A DNA stretch of 64,000 nucleotides from Hydrangea macrophylla (Eukaryota > Streptophyta > Magnoliopsida > Cornales > Hydrangeaceae): positions 32,097,501-32,161,500 of the forward strand of contig CM066984.1 in assembly GCA_033977485.1 (NCBI GenBank). The letters are read 5' to 3'. Positions 44,095 to 55,299 of this stretch are shown piece by piece; within the stretch, counting starts at the first letter, position 1, and each line of letters opens with the position of its first letter. The position numbers and the translations under genes are program-made. The notes under the pieces were generated by a model. That model had not been told where the DNA came from. It made no database searches and was given only the letters and a program-made list of their open reading frames with translations.

Positions 44095-46620
44095 TTATCT
44101 GTCTGAAGACACAATGAAGTTTATAACTTTAAGGATGTAGTAGCTAGATTGGCTACTAAACCCGTTAGAAATAAAGGTAATATTCCTTTTGTTAATGATT
44201 TACAAAATGAAATAAATGATCTTAAAATTTCTATTAAAGATCTTAAAATTTGAATAGGATCTTTGGAAATGAAAGAGCAAGAAGACTTTGTTTTTGAGGA
44301 AGGTGAAGAGCATTTTAAACCTGTCAGAATAGACAAAGGGAAAGGAATTAAGATCAATAATGAAGAAAATGATGATAGTTATTCTGAAAATTTTGGTGAA
44401 GGAATACTTTCTATTGAAAAGGTTAGCTACCAAAAAAGATATATTCAAGCTTCTCTAGTTATAAATGGAGAATATGTGCTTGACACTATTACTCTTATTG
44501 ATTCTGGTGCTGATATGAATTGTATAAAGGAAGGGTTAATTCCTTTTAAATATTTTGAAAAAACCACTTAGAATCTCAATGCAGCAAATGGAAGGCAATT
44601 AGAAATAAAATATAAAATTCCTAAGGCTCACATTTGTAATCAAGGAATTTGTGTTGCTGCCACTTTTATTTTAGTATAGAACCTTAACCAACCAGTTATA
44701 CTGGGAACCCCCTTTTATCCCTCATCCAACCATTTACAATTACTAAGAATGGTTTATTAGCTAAGTTAATGGATGAAGAAATTTTATTCAAATTTATTCA
44801 TCAGCCTATGGAAATAGAAATCCAGAGTCTTAAAGAAACTCTTGTTGTTAAAGAAAAACAGATTTGTTTGATAAAAAGTGAATTAGTGAACAACTAGAAC
44901 AAACTATCTTAAAGCCAAAAATAGACAAGTTTTAGAAATTCCTGGAAGACAATATTTGTTCTGAGCATCCAAATGCATTTTGGCATAGGAAGAAACATGT
45001 TGTATCTTTACCATATGAAAAAGGACTTTGATGAGAAAAAACATTTCTGCCAATGCTCATCCTATTCAAATGAAAAAAGTATCAAAATTTTGTAAAACTG
45101 AAATACAAGGTTTATTAAATAAAAACCTTATCAGGAAAAGTAAATCTCCTTGGAGTTGTTCTACTTTTTATGTAAACAAAAATGCAAAAATAGAACGAGG
45201 AGTTCCTAGACTTGTCATCAATTACAAGCCTTTAAACAAAGCATTAAAATGGATTAGATATCCTATTCCAAACAAGAACGACTTGTTAAATCGACTTTGC
45301 CAAGACTCCATATTTTCAAAATTTGATATGAAGTCAGGTTGTTGGCAAATTCAGGTGGCAGAGGATGATAGGTACAAAACCACTTTTAATGTTCCTTTTG
45401 GACATTATAAGTGGAATGTAATGCCTTTTGGCCTAAAAAATGCACCATCAGAATATCATAATATAATGAATGATAATTTCAACCCCTATTCTGATTTCTA
45501 TATTGTTTACATTGATGATGTATTAATATTCTCATCATCAATAGAGAAACATTGGAAACATTTGGATACCTTTTATAAAATTATCCAAAGAAATGGATTA
45601 GTTGTTTCTGCCAAGAAAATAAAATTATCCCAAACAGGAGTGAGATTTCTTGGCCATAATATTGAAAAAGGAACAATAATTCCAATTGATAGAGCTATTA
45701 CTTTTGCCGACAAACTTCTCGATGAAATAAAGGATAAAACTCAATTACAAAGATTTTTGGGAAGTTTAAATTATATTTCTGAATATTATAAGGATCTTTA
45801 TAAGGATTCTGTAGTCTTGTATGAAAGACTAAAAAAGATTCCTCCAGCTAGGGCTTCAAAACATACTGAAGCAACTAAGAGGAATAAGGCCAAAGCCAAA
45901 GTTTTACCATTCCTTTGCCTACCTCTCCCGAATGGTTTCAAAATTGTTGAAATAGATACTTCAGATTTGGGATATGGTGTAATTCTAAAACAAAGAGTTA
46001 ATAACTCTGAACAACTTGTTCGGTTCACTTCTGGAGCATGGAAACCCACTCAGAAGAATTATTCAACCATTAAGAAAGAAATCTTAGCAATTGTTGTATG
46101 TGTTACAAAATTTGAAGGAGATCTACTCAATCAAGAATTTTTAATAAGAGTAGATTGTCAAGCTGCTAAAGATGTTCTTCTTAAAAATGTTAAAAATATT
46201 GCATCTAAGCAACTATTATCTACATTTGATTTCAAAATAGAATATATAAAAGGAAGTTCAAACTCGCCCTGACTTCCTTACTTGTGAATTCTTGTAGAAT
46301 AAGCATGAGACCAAGCTTCAGAGGATATTCTTTTGAAGGCAGAAGTGGTGGTAGACGGCCTACTCATCAGTATAATTCTGGCTATAAAGTTGAAGGTAAA
46401 TACCAAGGTAATACCACTTATGTTCCAAAAAGGGTTATAACCTATGTAGAGTTCCAGGACAAGTTTAAAACTTGGCCCATACTTATGTTAAACAAGAAAG
46501 AAGAAGAGGTTAAATCTCCAAGTGGTGTGGCTGCACATTATTTTGATACTCCTAATGGATTGTTTTATCCCAAAATAGCCACAGGAAATTCAAGAAAATA
46601 TTATGAGAATATTCAATAGA
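44095..46620 (+). pseudogene. Endogenous pararetrovirus (Caulimoviridae-like) fragment
   Basis: The 44263-44571 frame contains an aspartic protease core (LIDSGADMN). After decayed spacing, the 414-residue frame at 45028-46272 holds reverse transcriptase (VPRLVINYKPLNK, FSKFDMKSGCWQI, VMPFGLKNAP, catalytic YIDD at IVYIDDVLIF, FLGHNIEKG) and RNase H (DTSDLGYGVIL, KEILAIV, VDCQAAKDVL). The order and motif style fit caulimovirid polyproteins integrated in plant genomes rather than LTR elements; no LTRs or integrase accompany it. Stops and shifts between protease and RT, and a break in the RNase H end near 46272, show it is a relic. The left end is cut by the gypsy-2 LTR. Confidence 0.85.
46284..46619 (+). 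pseudogene. ORF downstream of the pararetrovirus RNase H
   Basis: The 111-residue frame has a basic, Gly/Arg-rich start (RGYSFEGRSGGRRP) and the phrase VITYVEFQDKFKTWPILMLN, then GVAAHYFDTPNG. I do not recognise a family. Its place just after RNase H fits a second viral ORF. Part of it is repeated in inverse orientation at 46886-47165, supporting its membership of the viral relic. Confidence 0.5.
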
Positions 46621-46848
46621 ATCTGGCTCAGTTAATATTGAGCATTCCAATATTGGAGGTAACCAACATGCTTTCTCAAAAATGTTCATTTCAAAGTTTT
46701 CTCTTTGTTTGATTGGGGAGTTGATCCAACAAAAGAAAGGAAGTCATTTTATACTTCACATGAGAGTTGCAAAACATACAATTTTTATGATTACCAGAAA
46801 GCATGGGATAAAGTGTTCCTACTCTAAAACCCTCTGTTTAAACACACG
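46366..46848 (+). repeat. Left arm of inverted duplication in the viral relic
   Basis: The segments 46366-46560 and 46776-46848 are found again, reversed, at 46886-47165. Shared phrases include GTTCCAAAAAGGGTTATAAC, GTGGCTGCACATTATTTTGA and AGCATGGGATAAAGTGTTCC. The left arm holds about 215 bp (46560-46775) absent from the right arm. Confidence 0.85.
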
Positions 46849-46885
46849 TGGTATATACAGTTTAATGAGAACTTTAATTTTGATA

Positions 46886-47165
46886 TACCCCCACGTGTGT
46901 TTAAATAGAGAGTTTTGGAGTAGGAACACTTTATCCCATGCTTTCTGGTGATCATAAAAATAGCATGTTTAAACCAGGCATTAGCAGTGTCAAAATAATG
47001 TGCAGCCACATCACTTAGAGATTTAGCCGCTTCCTCTTGTTTAAAACGAGTATGGGCCAAGTTTTAACCTTGTCCTGGAACTCTGCATAGGTTATAACCC
47101 TTTTTGGAACATAAGAGGTATTACCTAGGTATTTACCATTGTCTTTATAGCTAGAATTATATTTC
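46886..47165 (-). repeat. Right arm of inverted duplication in the viral relic
   Basis: This is the reverse complement of the left arm with about 10 percent differences by eye. The arms are separated by a spacer of only about 40 bp, so a transcript would fold into a long hairpin. The minus frame at 46824-47060 reads the same peptide phrases (SDVAAHYFDTAN). Confidence 0.85.
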
Positions 47166-49043
47166 TAATACCCGTAAAATTCTAGTTAATAAAATGGGTT
47201 TTGTATTTAGTTTCGAATTTTCCAAATCCTTGTGTATATATATACGTATTTATCATAAATTATTTGGACAGTAAGTTGTAGATCGGGACTGTACGGCACG
47301 TAGTTTCAAACGACGTCAAATCATACAAATATAGAAATAAAAGTACCACTTAGGATACCTGATGTACCATCTCTCTGCCTTATAACCATGGGATATTTCC
47401 CTCACCCAAACACCCCTTTAACCTCTAAATCTCCACTACCACTCCTAACCGTCGGCCTCTCTTATCCCCCAAGTACACACCACCCCAAATCACCTCCTCT
47501 CAATCACCCTCACATCCCTCATGTCCCCTCCATTCCCTTCAAACAGATCCTCAAATCTGTGCATATATATGTGTGTATGTATAGGTGTATTTTGTATATA
47601 TATGGGACCCGAGAGTAAGAGAGAGTTTGGTAGAGATCAATACACACACCACACTCCCAGCTTATACATTTCACCCACACTCACGCTCTCTCTCTGTCCA
47701 TTCTCTGCACATACATACTCATACAACCCAGAAACAAGAAGAGGAAGATTGAAGGAGAAGAGAGACACACAGAGGAGAGAGAAGAAGTTGATCAGAGAAG
47801 AATAGAGGATCTGAGATCCCTGAGGTAAAACCCAACCTCTCCTCTACATTTTTTTAACCCTTTGCATGTCATTTAGGAGACCTTAGGACCTCGTATATGT
47901 AACCCGATTAGAGCCTAGGGCTCTATGTTTTGCAGAATCACCATTAGAGCACCTCATCGGAACTCAATTTTTGAAACATCACCATAGCCCCTCAAATCTA
48001 TACCATTGTGACCCTCGTAAACCCAGATGAATCCTTGAGTATCATTTTTTGTAATGGAGCTTGTTTGATAGGGCATGCAGTGCATTATTCTCAAGTTTGA
48101 CCGAATAGAATAATTGATTGGTTGGTATAAAAAATGAATGAACTGACCTTCCAACACCTAGTATGTTGTATAGGGGAAGAAGACGATTCATTTGGCATCA
48201 GAATCGTCTATTTTCATGGTGAGATGAAAAAGATATGGCCTGTTGAAGTTTTTTGGCCAAAACGGGCATTGTCGGCGGCGGGTCAGCTCACAGGAGAAGA
48301 CCTGGCCCATTTTGGGCTTTGGGTTATAGCAACCGAGTTAGGATCATGTGTGGGTTAGGGTCAACCTGTGTGTATATGTGGGTATGGTTTGGGTTAGGGT
48401 CAGGTTCACTTAAACCTGTGGAGCCCTTTATTGGAACGGCATCGTTTTGACGCCTCGGGTCGGGTTGTGGGTTGGTTCGGGTTCACGTGTATGTGTAGTG
48501 GGGTTAGGTTCAGGTCCAGGTTTGGTTAGGGTTAGGGTAACCGGGTTAGGTTAGTTTGTTAGTATACTTGGGTTGTGGATCGGGTCGGGACTGACCCTTT
48601 TGGGTCATGTGTTTGGATCCTCTTGCTAGTTTAAATGGGTTACCCATTTGGTTCGGGCCGGATCCGGGTTCTGACCCGTGAATCCTTAATGATTATAAAT
48701 TTGTTATTTAATATTAATAATTATTATGTTTATCTTGATTAGTGCCTTAATAATCTATTTAAGAATAATTATTATTTTATTTATTATGTTAAATAGGATT
48801 AGTATTTATATGTATTATTAATTATTTATTATATATTCATAAATGTTATAAGTAATTTTAAATGGTTCCCAAGTATTTTAAAATAAATTTAAAATGCCTA
48901 AATTAAATTTTAATAATTTCAAAAAGTATTTTAAATAATACTTTTATATTCTAAAATTTTGATTTACATATATATTATATTCATTATTTACTTATTTTAA
49001 ACGAACAATAATCATTAGTTTTATTTCAATAAATAAATATAGG
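47166..49043 (+). other. Left half of a putative long LTR
   Basis: It contains a TATA-like TATATATATGGGACC near 47592-47606, then a CT/GA-rich leader-like stretch (47640-47800) and GGTTAGGGT-containing G/T-rich sequence (48340-48640), then AT-rich DNA. The sequence resumes after gypsy-3 at 60127. No real gene frame is supported. It is called an LTR because a PBS-like site follows its presumed right half at 62402. Confidence 0.4.
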
Positions 49044-49677
49044 TGATGATGCCAAAATTTGGGTATGAGAATAAAAAGAATTGACAAGTGAGTTTGTATG
49101 TGGTTCGACCCTGTCATTTAAGAGACCTACGTTCACGTTATGTGTCGAAGCACTTTCACTATGATGTTGAATAGCTGGGGGTCTATGGTGAACCAACAAC
49201 AGACTAGAGCTACCAGAGATCGGCCGGGCATGCGCTTGTAAGTGAGCTACGATACAATAGTAATTGATCGATCCCCTTCTATGGGGGTGAGGGGTCTCTT
49301 TTATAGATACAAGAGTCCCGCTCATATTGGGCAAGTAATTTGATATGGCAGTATAATCTGATTACAACTGATTAGCTCAAATCATGGAGGTTTCCTAACA
49401 GGATTAGAAAACACCCTTCTCTTTCCATTAGTCTTCTAGCTAAGGTAGAAAATTGTCTGAAACCTTATGGGTCGGGCTATGCGATGTGGACAGCCATTCG
49501 CTGACACGAGAGGGGCCCACTTTGTATTCTTGATTCATTAATAGCGGACGGGATATACCTGGCGGTTCTGGGTACCATCTCCGGGATGGTCACACAATGA
49601 GTCGCTACTACCAGATGACTAGGCATTTCTTGTTGAGGTGTCGTAGATACTCTCATTGGATATTTTTAGGCGTATTA
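49044..49677 (-). repeat. Gypsy-3 3' LTR
   Basis: On the plus strand it starts TGATGATGCCAAAATTTGGG and ends AGGCGTATTA. It aligns full length with 59493-60126. The terminal TG on the minus strand has mutated to TA. Confidence 0.92.
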
Positions 49678-49697
49678 GCTGCCCCCCATTTCTGAGG
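49678..49697 (-). other. Gypsy-3 polypurine tract
   Basis: The minus strand reads CAGAAATGGGGGGCAGC directly before the 3' LTR. Confidence 0.8.
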
Positions 49698-50066
49698 CTA
49701 ATATGATGCTTCATCAGATGAGCATTGGAAATTGGCATAGCTCAGAAAATCGTCAGGGAAGTAGCTCAGGACATTACTCGGGACCATACCGACTGCCTGT
49801 CAGCCGCGGCCTCGACCGGTCGATTGCACCCGTGGCTCAGGATCGGTACCTGCCACATATCGGTGTGTGGTTGGTCTTATCAGGATCCGATGAGACTGGT
49901 GTAAAAACAACCAAACTATTGCATCATAATTAGACCGTCACATCGCGTTTTTAATGTGCACGCCTTTTGAGGCACCGCTTGGGCTGCTCGAGGCGATAAT
50001 TGGCAGCATTTGGCAGGAGTTATGCAAGACCGTTGGATCTGAGATGATCCGGACTGTCCGTGTTAT

Positions 50067-50077
50067 CTATATAAGGG
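50067..50077 (+). promoter_or_regulatory. Antisense TATA box of gypsy-3
   Basis: CTATATAAGGG lies within a segment (about 49990-50085) that is conserved with the minus strand of gypsy-1 near 28590-28690. It lies about 480 bp upstream of a candidate ATG at 50545 of the antisense gene. Confidence 0.6.
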
Positions 50078-50544
50078 ACACTTGTACATTTTCACTATTC
50101 CTGTTGTCACCTTCTGAATCTACCGAGCGGTTTGAGAGAAAAAAGCATCCGGTCAAGGTCTACCGAGCTCGTTCTTGCATTTTTTTTCTGTGAGTGCTCA
50201 TCCTCCCAGTTTACGATTCACTATACTCTTCCCTCTTCTTTTCTCTTTATTTTTGGGCGAAGCTGGATAGTAGAAATACACTGGGATTTCTGAGGGAGTG
50301 GGACTTCTTCTTCTTTAGTTTCATCTCTTGTGTAAGGTCAGGTAGTTCACTCTCCCCAACAGAGCAGTTGAACCAGTCGGGGTGTCCTAGGATAGTTTTG
50401 ACCGAGTGTTACGTTGTACTAAAGACTTTGTACCTCTTGCCTTATAGGCTTTTAGCTTTGCCCCCCTTATACCTTAGGCTTGGTGTTCCTGACCCTTACT
50501 TAGGTTGTCGACTACTCTCCCATCCCGCTGTAAGAATTCTAAAG

Positions 50545-52660
50545 ATGTGTCACTCTGGCTTTAACTCGTCATCCCAATCGGAGGACGAACAATCTAGGTC
50601 GGGTACTCTGGACACCAGGCTTGACCCTCATGCACTCTTTCTTTCTAATCACCATAGTGAATGTAAGATTCCCACCATGGTACCTCATGAAGGACCGAGC
50701 TAGGCCTATGTTGAGGTTCTCGAGCCGGGGGAGGTTGGAAATGAAGCGTCAACCTCAGGTAGCTCAGAGGTCTTATTCTCCTGCATGGGGACCTCCAGCA
50801 GTCTAGGTACACCAGACTTAGCCAGGATTAGAAAGAAATTTGCTTGCTTCGACGGCTTCTCCCTGGCTATGTTGGACGATAAGGCACATGTTTCCCATTC
50901 GGGGTATACCACACTCTGCGAGAATGCACTCCTCGAAGGTCTTTGTTTACCTCTTCATCCCCTCGTGCGGGACTAGCTGATTTACTTAGGTATCGCCCCT
51001 AGGCAGCTTGCCCTGAATGGATGAAGGTTGCTGATGGGGGCCATATCCCTCTGGCCCCAAGTGTTCGGGTACGAGCTTACCCTCCACGAATGTCTGTGGA
51101 CCTACCGGCCGTCCTCGTTATATAGGGAGGTCAAATTCTTTTCTTGGAGCACATAGCAGTGGAGGAAGATCTTGGAAAATGTCCCCAGTAACAACAAGGG
51201 GTGGAAGAAAAAGTTCTTCCCAGTATCCACTCTCGGACTCAGCGCGGAGGCCTCGAGAATCCCCTTGAGGACTACCTTGGTACGCAACCTGAGAAGTAAG
51301 CAGCGTCTTGAGTTTTCTTTTGTACCTTTTTTCCTACTGGAGCAGTATAGGCTGACTTTTTCTTCTCTTTTTTGTTCTTACAGTGGGATTTACCGACCTG
51401 CTAAACCTCTCAAAAGAGTGCCAGAACTGGATAAGGGCACTAGCTCAAGCTCCTACGAACATCGTTGATGTATTGTCTCAGACGGGAGAGCCTGTGATTA
51501 TATACCGCCCAAACACAGTTCTCGCTGCCCTAATCTTCATTACTGGTAAGTCTCAAAGTTATACTAATTTCCCATTTACCTTCTTGATATTTGTATCTTA
51601 GTCAGTCACCTTCAGACTCAATCTTTTTATGATTAGAGATGGCTCCTAGGGACGTAGCTGCCTTGAAGGAGAAAGAGGCTGTACTGGCCGCCCAGGCTGG
51701 CCAGAGGAGAAAAAGGTAGGGTCCCACTGAGGGCCAGCAGCTGAAAAGGATTCACCGGGGATCTTGGGTAGAGAAGGAAGCAGTCGGGACATCCACTCCC
51801 AGAGTGACAGTTGCTGTGCCCCATACGCCTTGCTGACTCCATACCGGTCGGGGCGTCGACTCCCCAAGTTGAGGCTGTTATGCCCTCCAGGCTACACGAC
51901 ATTTTGACTGGGACACCCGTGGCAAAGACAGCGGATGACGTCTGAGTAAGGGTCTGACCCGGGCTGTTACAGAACCAGATTGATAGGTGCTCCGGGTTGG
52001 GCCCCGAGGCCCTGATCAGGTGGCTATAATAGCATCAGCCACATGGTAACTTTATATGCAATTTTCCTTGTTCCCCTACCCATTATAACTAATGGCTTCT
52101 CTCCCTTATTTTTATAGGTTGGTTGCTTGGTGACAGGGGCTGAGGCTTACCTGCTCGGGGTAGCCGAGAGGTTGGCCACTACTTAGGCCGACTTGTCTGT
52201 GGAAAAGGCTGCGTGGGAAGTGGTAAACTTTGCCCTTGCCGTAGTGGAAGAGACGGTAAGAGCCTTGGCCATAGACTTGGGGATCGCATGGGAGGACCTT
52301 GCAAGCAAGCGGGTAGCCCAAAAGGTTGCAGAAGACAAGAAGGTGATAGCAAAAGCTGGGAAGGCGACTACAAAAGCCAAGAAGGCAGCTCTTTCTGAGG
52401 TCGTCACTGCTCAAGAGGTGGGGCGAAAGATGCAGAGAAAGAGTTTGAGGCTGGCTTTCTTATGGGCTACACCGGCCTGACCCAGTGGGTAGCTGCTGAT
52501 CATCCAGATTGGGATCTCTCGGGCTACTCCTAAGTTGAATCTGACTACTGGAAGGAGGAGCAGGTTGCCGAGGGGGCCCCGTCCGAGGTGCTCCTCCAAT
52601 TGGAGAGGTTGGGGGAACTGAGAAAGAAGTGGTCGTGGTTGACGATCCTTAGCTCCCGGC
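50545..52660 (+). pseudogene. Gypsy-3 antisense gene, Transposase_28-like, spliced
   Basis: It reads opposite to gag-pol. From ATG 50545 (MCHSGFNSSSQSEDEQS) the frame passes an acidic linker into a globular part (RKKFACFDGF, LPLHPLVRD, IAPRQLALNGWRLLMGA, ECLWTYRPSS, then NNKGWKKKFFPVS). This resembles the plant 'putative gypsy type transposon' domain (PF04195) as I know it. Three GT-AG introns fit the breaks: 51296-51383, 51546-51636 and 52046-52117. The tail is an Ala/Lys-rich coiled coil (52193-52440) and FEAGFLMGYTGL, DHPDWDLSGYS. In-frame stops near 50701, 50805 and 50975 make it a pseudogene. Gypsy-1 keeps a homologous tail. Confidence 0.65.
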
Positions 52661-53589
52661 CTTGGTGTACCATGTTTATTATTGTTATTCTATGTATATT
52701 TTTTCAGAGAGGCTACTATAATTGCCCCCCCTCCCCAAGCTATGTACTTTTGGAACGTTGAATGACAAAGGCCCTCCGAGGCCACCTTTTGTACCATTTG
52801 TTGTCCATGTTTGTACTTGTATGCCTATGTTTATAATTGCCAATGCCTGCTCAGTTGTGAGTCTAATCAGAACCCTGCCTTAGCAAAAGTTTTAGGACTA
52901 TGTCCAGTAGGGAACACTTGGTCTTCTAGGGACCTGTACTTACAAACTTCCCGAGCAGTTGATGGCTTGGAGATTTGTAGGTCTTGTATGGGATAATGTA
53001 GGATTTTAATCCTGTTATTGCTGATCGGTTAGCTCTGGGCATTGTAGGTACTTAGGAATGTTCTAGGGGTTAATTCCAAGTCCTATTAGTGCTCAGTGTG
53101 ATTTCCTGTTTAGTTCAAGTCCCCCTGTCCCCCAAGCTATTGCTAAGGTGGGCGTCTATAGAAGAAGTGACTATAGGGAACCAACCTAGAACGTTTATAG
53201 TTTTAGGGTCTTTTTAAGTTTGCTATCATCATCTACCTAGGCGGATTTACCCCCATCGTAGGTTATGGACCTAAGCAAAATTGATGCCTTGGGTGTGATC
53301 CCAAGGTGTTATTTGTGCCTCGGGTGTGATCCTGAGGTCTTTTGTGGTGGTGGAATATTGGTAAGGAATGTTGTTAGCATTAAAGGATTTTATTCATCCT
53401 AAAAAACACTATGATTGCTCGGAAAGAGCTACAACTTTGTGTAAACATAAGTCCCTAACTAGTTCCATCCCACAGTTTACTAAAAATACTTCCGTAGATG
53501 CTCCACGTTTTACGAGTATGAAAGGTCCTGTCCATCTAGCATTTGCAGCTAGTAAGTTCTCGGTCGGTTAACTTGGGTAACTTTATATG

Positions 53590-54763
53590 GGCCTTCCCAG
53601 TTTGGTCCCAGTTTCCCGTGGCTCAGAATCTTGGTGGACTGATTGACTGCCTTAAGAACGAGGTCCCCCACCTAGAAATTATGGCGTTTTACCTTGTTGT
53701 TGAAATACCATGACACCCTCTGCTTATGTGCTGCCAAATTTAAATATGCCAGGTCTCTTTTTTCTTCTATTAGGTCGAGTTCCCCTCTAAGGGCTTCCTC
53801 GTTGCTTTGTTCGCTGAAATTCGCCACCCGATACATTGGTATTCCGAGCTCTGTGGGTACCACTGCCTCAAAGCCATAGGTAAGTGAGAATGGTGTTTCT
53901 CCCGTTGTCACTCGAAGAGTGGTACGGTAGGCCTACAGAAGGGTCAGTAGTTCCTCAACCTAAAGTCCCTTGGCCTATTCAAGCTTGGTTTTAATAGACT
54001 GCAGAATTGTCTGATTTGTCACCATGGCTTGGCCATTGGCTTAAGGATGCTCGGGAAACGAGTAGTGATTTGATATACCATAGCTCGAGCAGAATTGCTT
54101 AAATACTAGGGTGTCGAACTGCCTACCATTATCGCTGACTAGAACCCGGGGAATGCCGAACCTGCTGAGGATGTTCTTCTCAATAAAACTCTCCATTTTC
54201 TTCTTAGTTATAGTTGCCAAGGGCTTGGCTTCTTCCCATTTGGTAAAATAGTCCACAAACGATGACGGCAAACCTGACCTGCCCCCTGGCCATGGGAAGG
54301 GGCCTGACTATGTCAATGCCCCACTGAGCAAACGGCCAGGGGTTGAAGATTAGAGTTTGGAGCTTCGCCAGGCGGTTGATCATGTTCACATGCCTTTGAC
54401 ATTTGTCACACCACTTGACATAATCTTTGGAGTCTTAGATTATTTTGGGCCAGTAGTAACCTTGTAGTAGGGCCCTTCGGAAGAGCGCCCAACCTCTGAT
54501 GTGGTTTCTGCAAACTCCTTCATGGATCTCATATAAGACTGTTTGGACCTGGGATGGGTGGATGCATCGGAGGTAGGCAAGGTAAATCCCCTTTTATACA
54601 ACACGCCGTCAATGAGGTGGTATCGAGCCGCCCGGTACCTGACCCGGTGAGCTTCATCCCTCCCATCTGGGAGGCCCCCAGTTGTGAGGAAGTTCATGAT
54701 AGGATCCATCCAGCTAGGACCTAAGTCTACTGGGTTAACGTCCATGCCTTCTGAGTTGGACAC
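53590..54763 (-). pseudogene. Gypsy-3 integrase
   Basis: The linker (MNFLTTGGLPDGRDEAHRVR) and zinc region (EGVCRNHIRGWAL and VKWCDKCQRH in a shifted frame) precede the core: FAVI-V-FVDYFTKWEEAKP around the first Asp, VSDNGRQFD with the second, and ANGQAMVTN where the catalytic Glu is replaced by Met. The tail TGETPFSLTYGFEAVVP to NNKVKRHNF (53672-53911) is open. At least four lesions break the gene. Confidence 0.87.
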
Positions 54764-54988
54764 ACTGGGCTCAAGCAGATATTCTACCCTTATTCTAGGG
54801 AGCTTTAACTCGAAAGATGATGCTAGTCGTGCTAACCTGTCGACCCCTGTGTTCTCCTATCTCGGATCTGTATAATCAAGAAACCTTTGAGTTGTTTAGT
54901 AACTGACCTGACTAGGGCTAAGTAGGCCACCATGTTATCTTTCCAAGCCTCATACTCCTGATTGACTTGGTTAACCACGAGCTGGGAG

Positions 54989-55288
54989 TCACTGTACCCG
55001 TGAATCTGCTGTGCCCATTAAAGTAGCCTGTTGTAGCCCAACCAGCTGGGCTTCATACTCGGCTTCATTGTTGGATGCCTGGAATCCGAACCTAAGTACG
55101 TACTCTAACTGGATCTCGTTGGGTATGGTCAGAATGATGCCTGCCCCACTGCCCTGTTTTTTTGGAGGACCCATCCACATAAAGTACCCAGGTCGGGGTA
55201 CCAGGCTATAGGTCGGGTGGTGGCTTGGGTGGCTTAGCTCCTCAAGCGGATCCTCTGGATATGTGAATTCTAAGATAAATTCAGCCAC
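54989..55288 (-). pseudogene. Gypsy-3 second RNase H
   Basis: The frame has GSGAGIILTIPNEIQLEY, LRFGFQASNNEAEYEAQLVGL and AT-rich decay after. The DNA just upstream (about 55175-55190) encodes the conserved YVDGSS, so the domain begins across a frameshift. It is the extra RNase H typical of Tat-lineage elements. Confidence 0.8.
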
Positions 55289-55299
55289 CGCCTGCCCGT

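Noticed and set aside
46824..47060. Minus-strand ORF as an independent gene
   Set aside because: It is the inverted copy of the ORF at 46284-46619 and reads the same peptide phrases; it is part of the inverted duplication.
47388..47805. Pro/Ser-rich plus-strand ORFs as a host gene start
   Set aside because: Codon content follows CT/CA-rich DNA. The region looks like an LTR leader with a TATA box, and no downstream exon could be linked.
48340..48560. GGTTAGGGT phrases resembling telomere repeats
   Set aside because: They are irregular and mixed with GGTTCGGGT and GGTCAGGTT. There is no 7-bp TTTAGGG array, so this is G/T-rich sequence and not an interstitial telomere.
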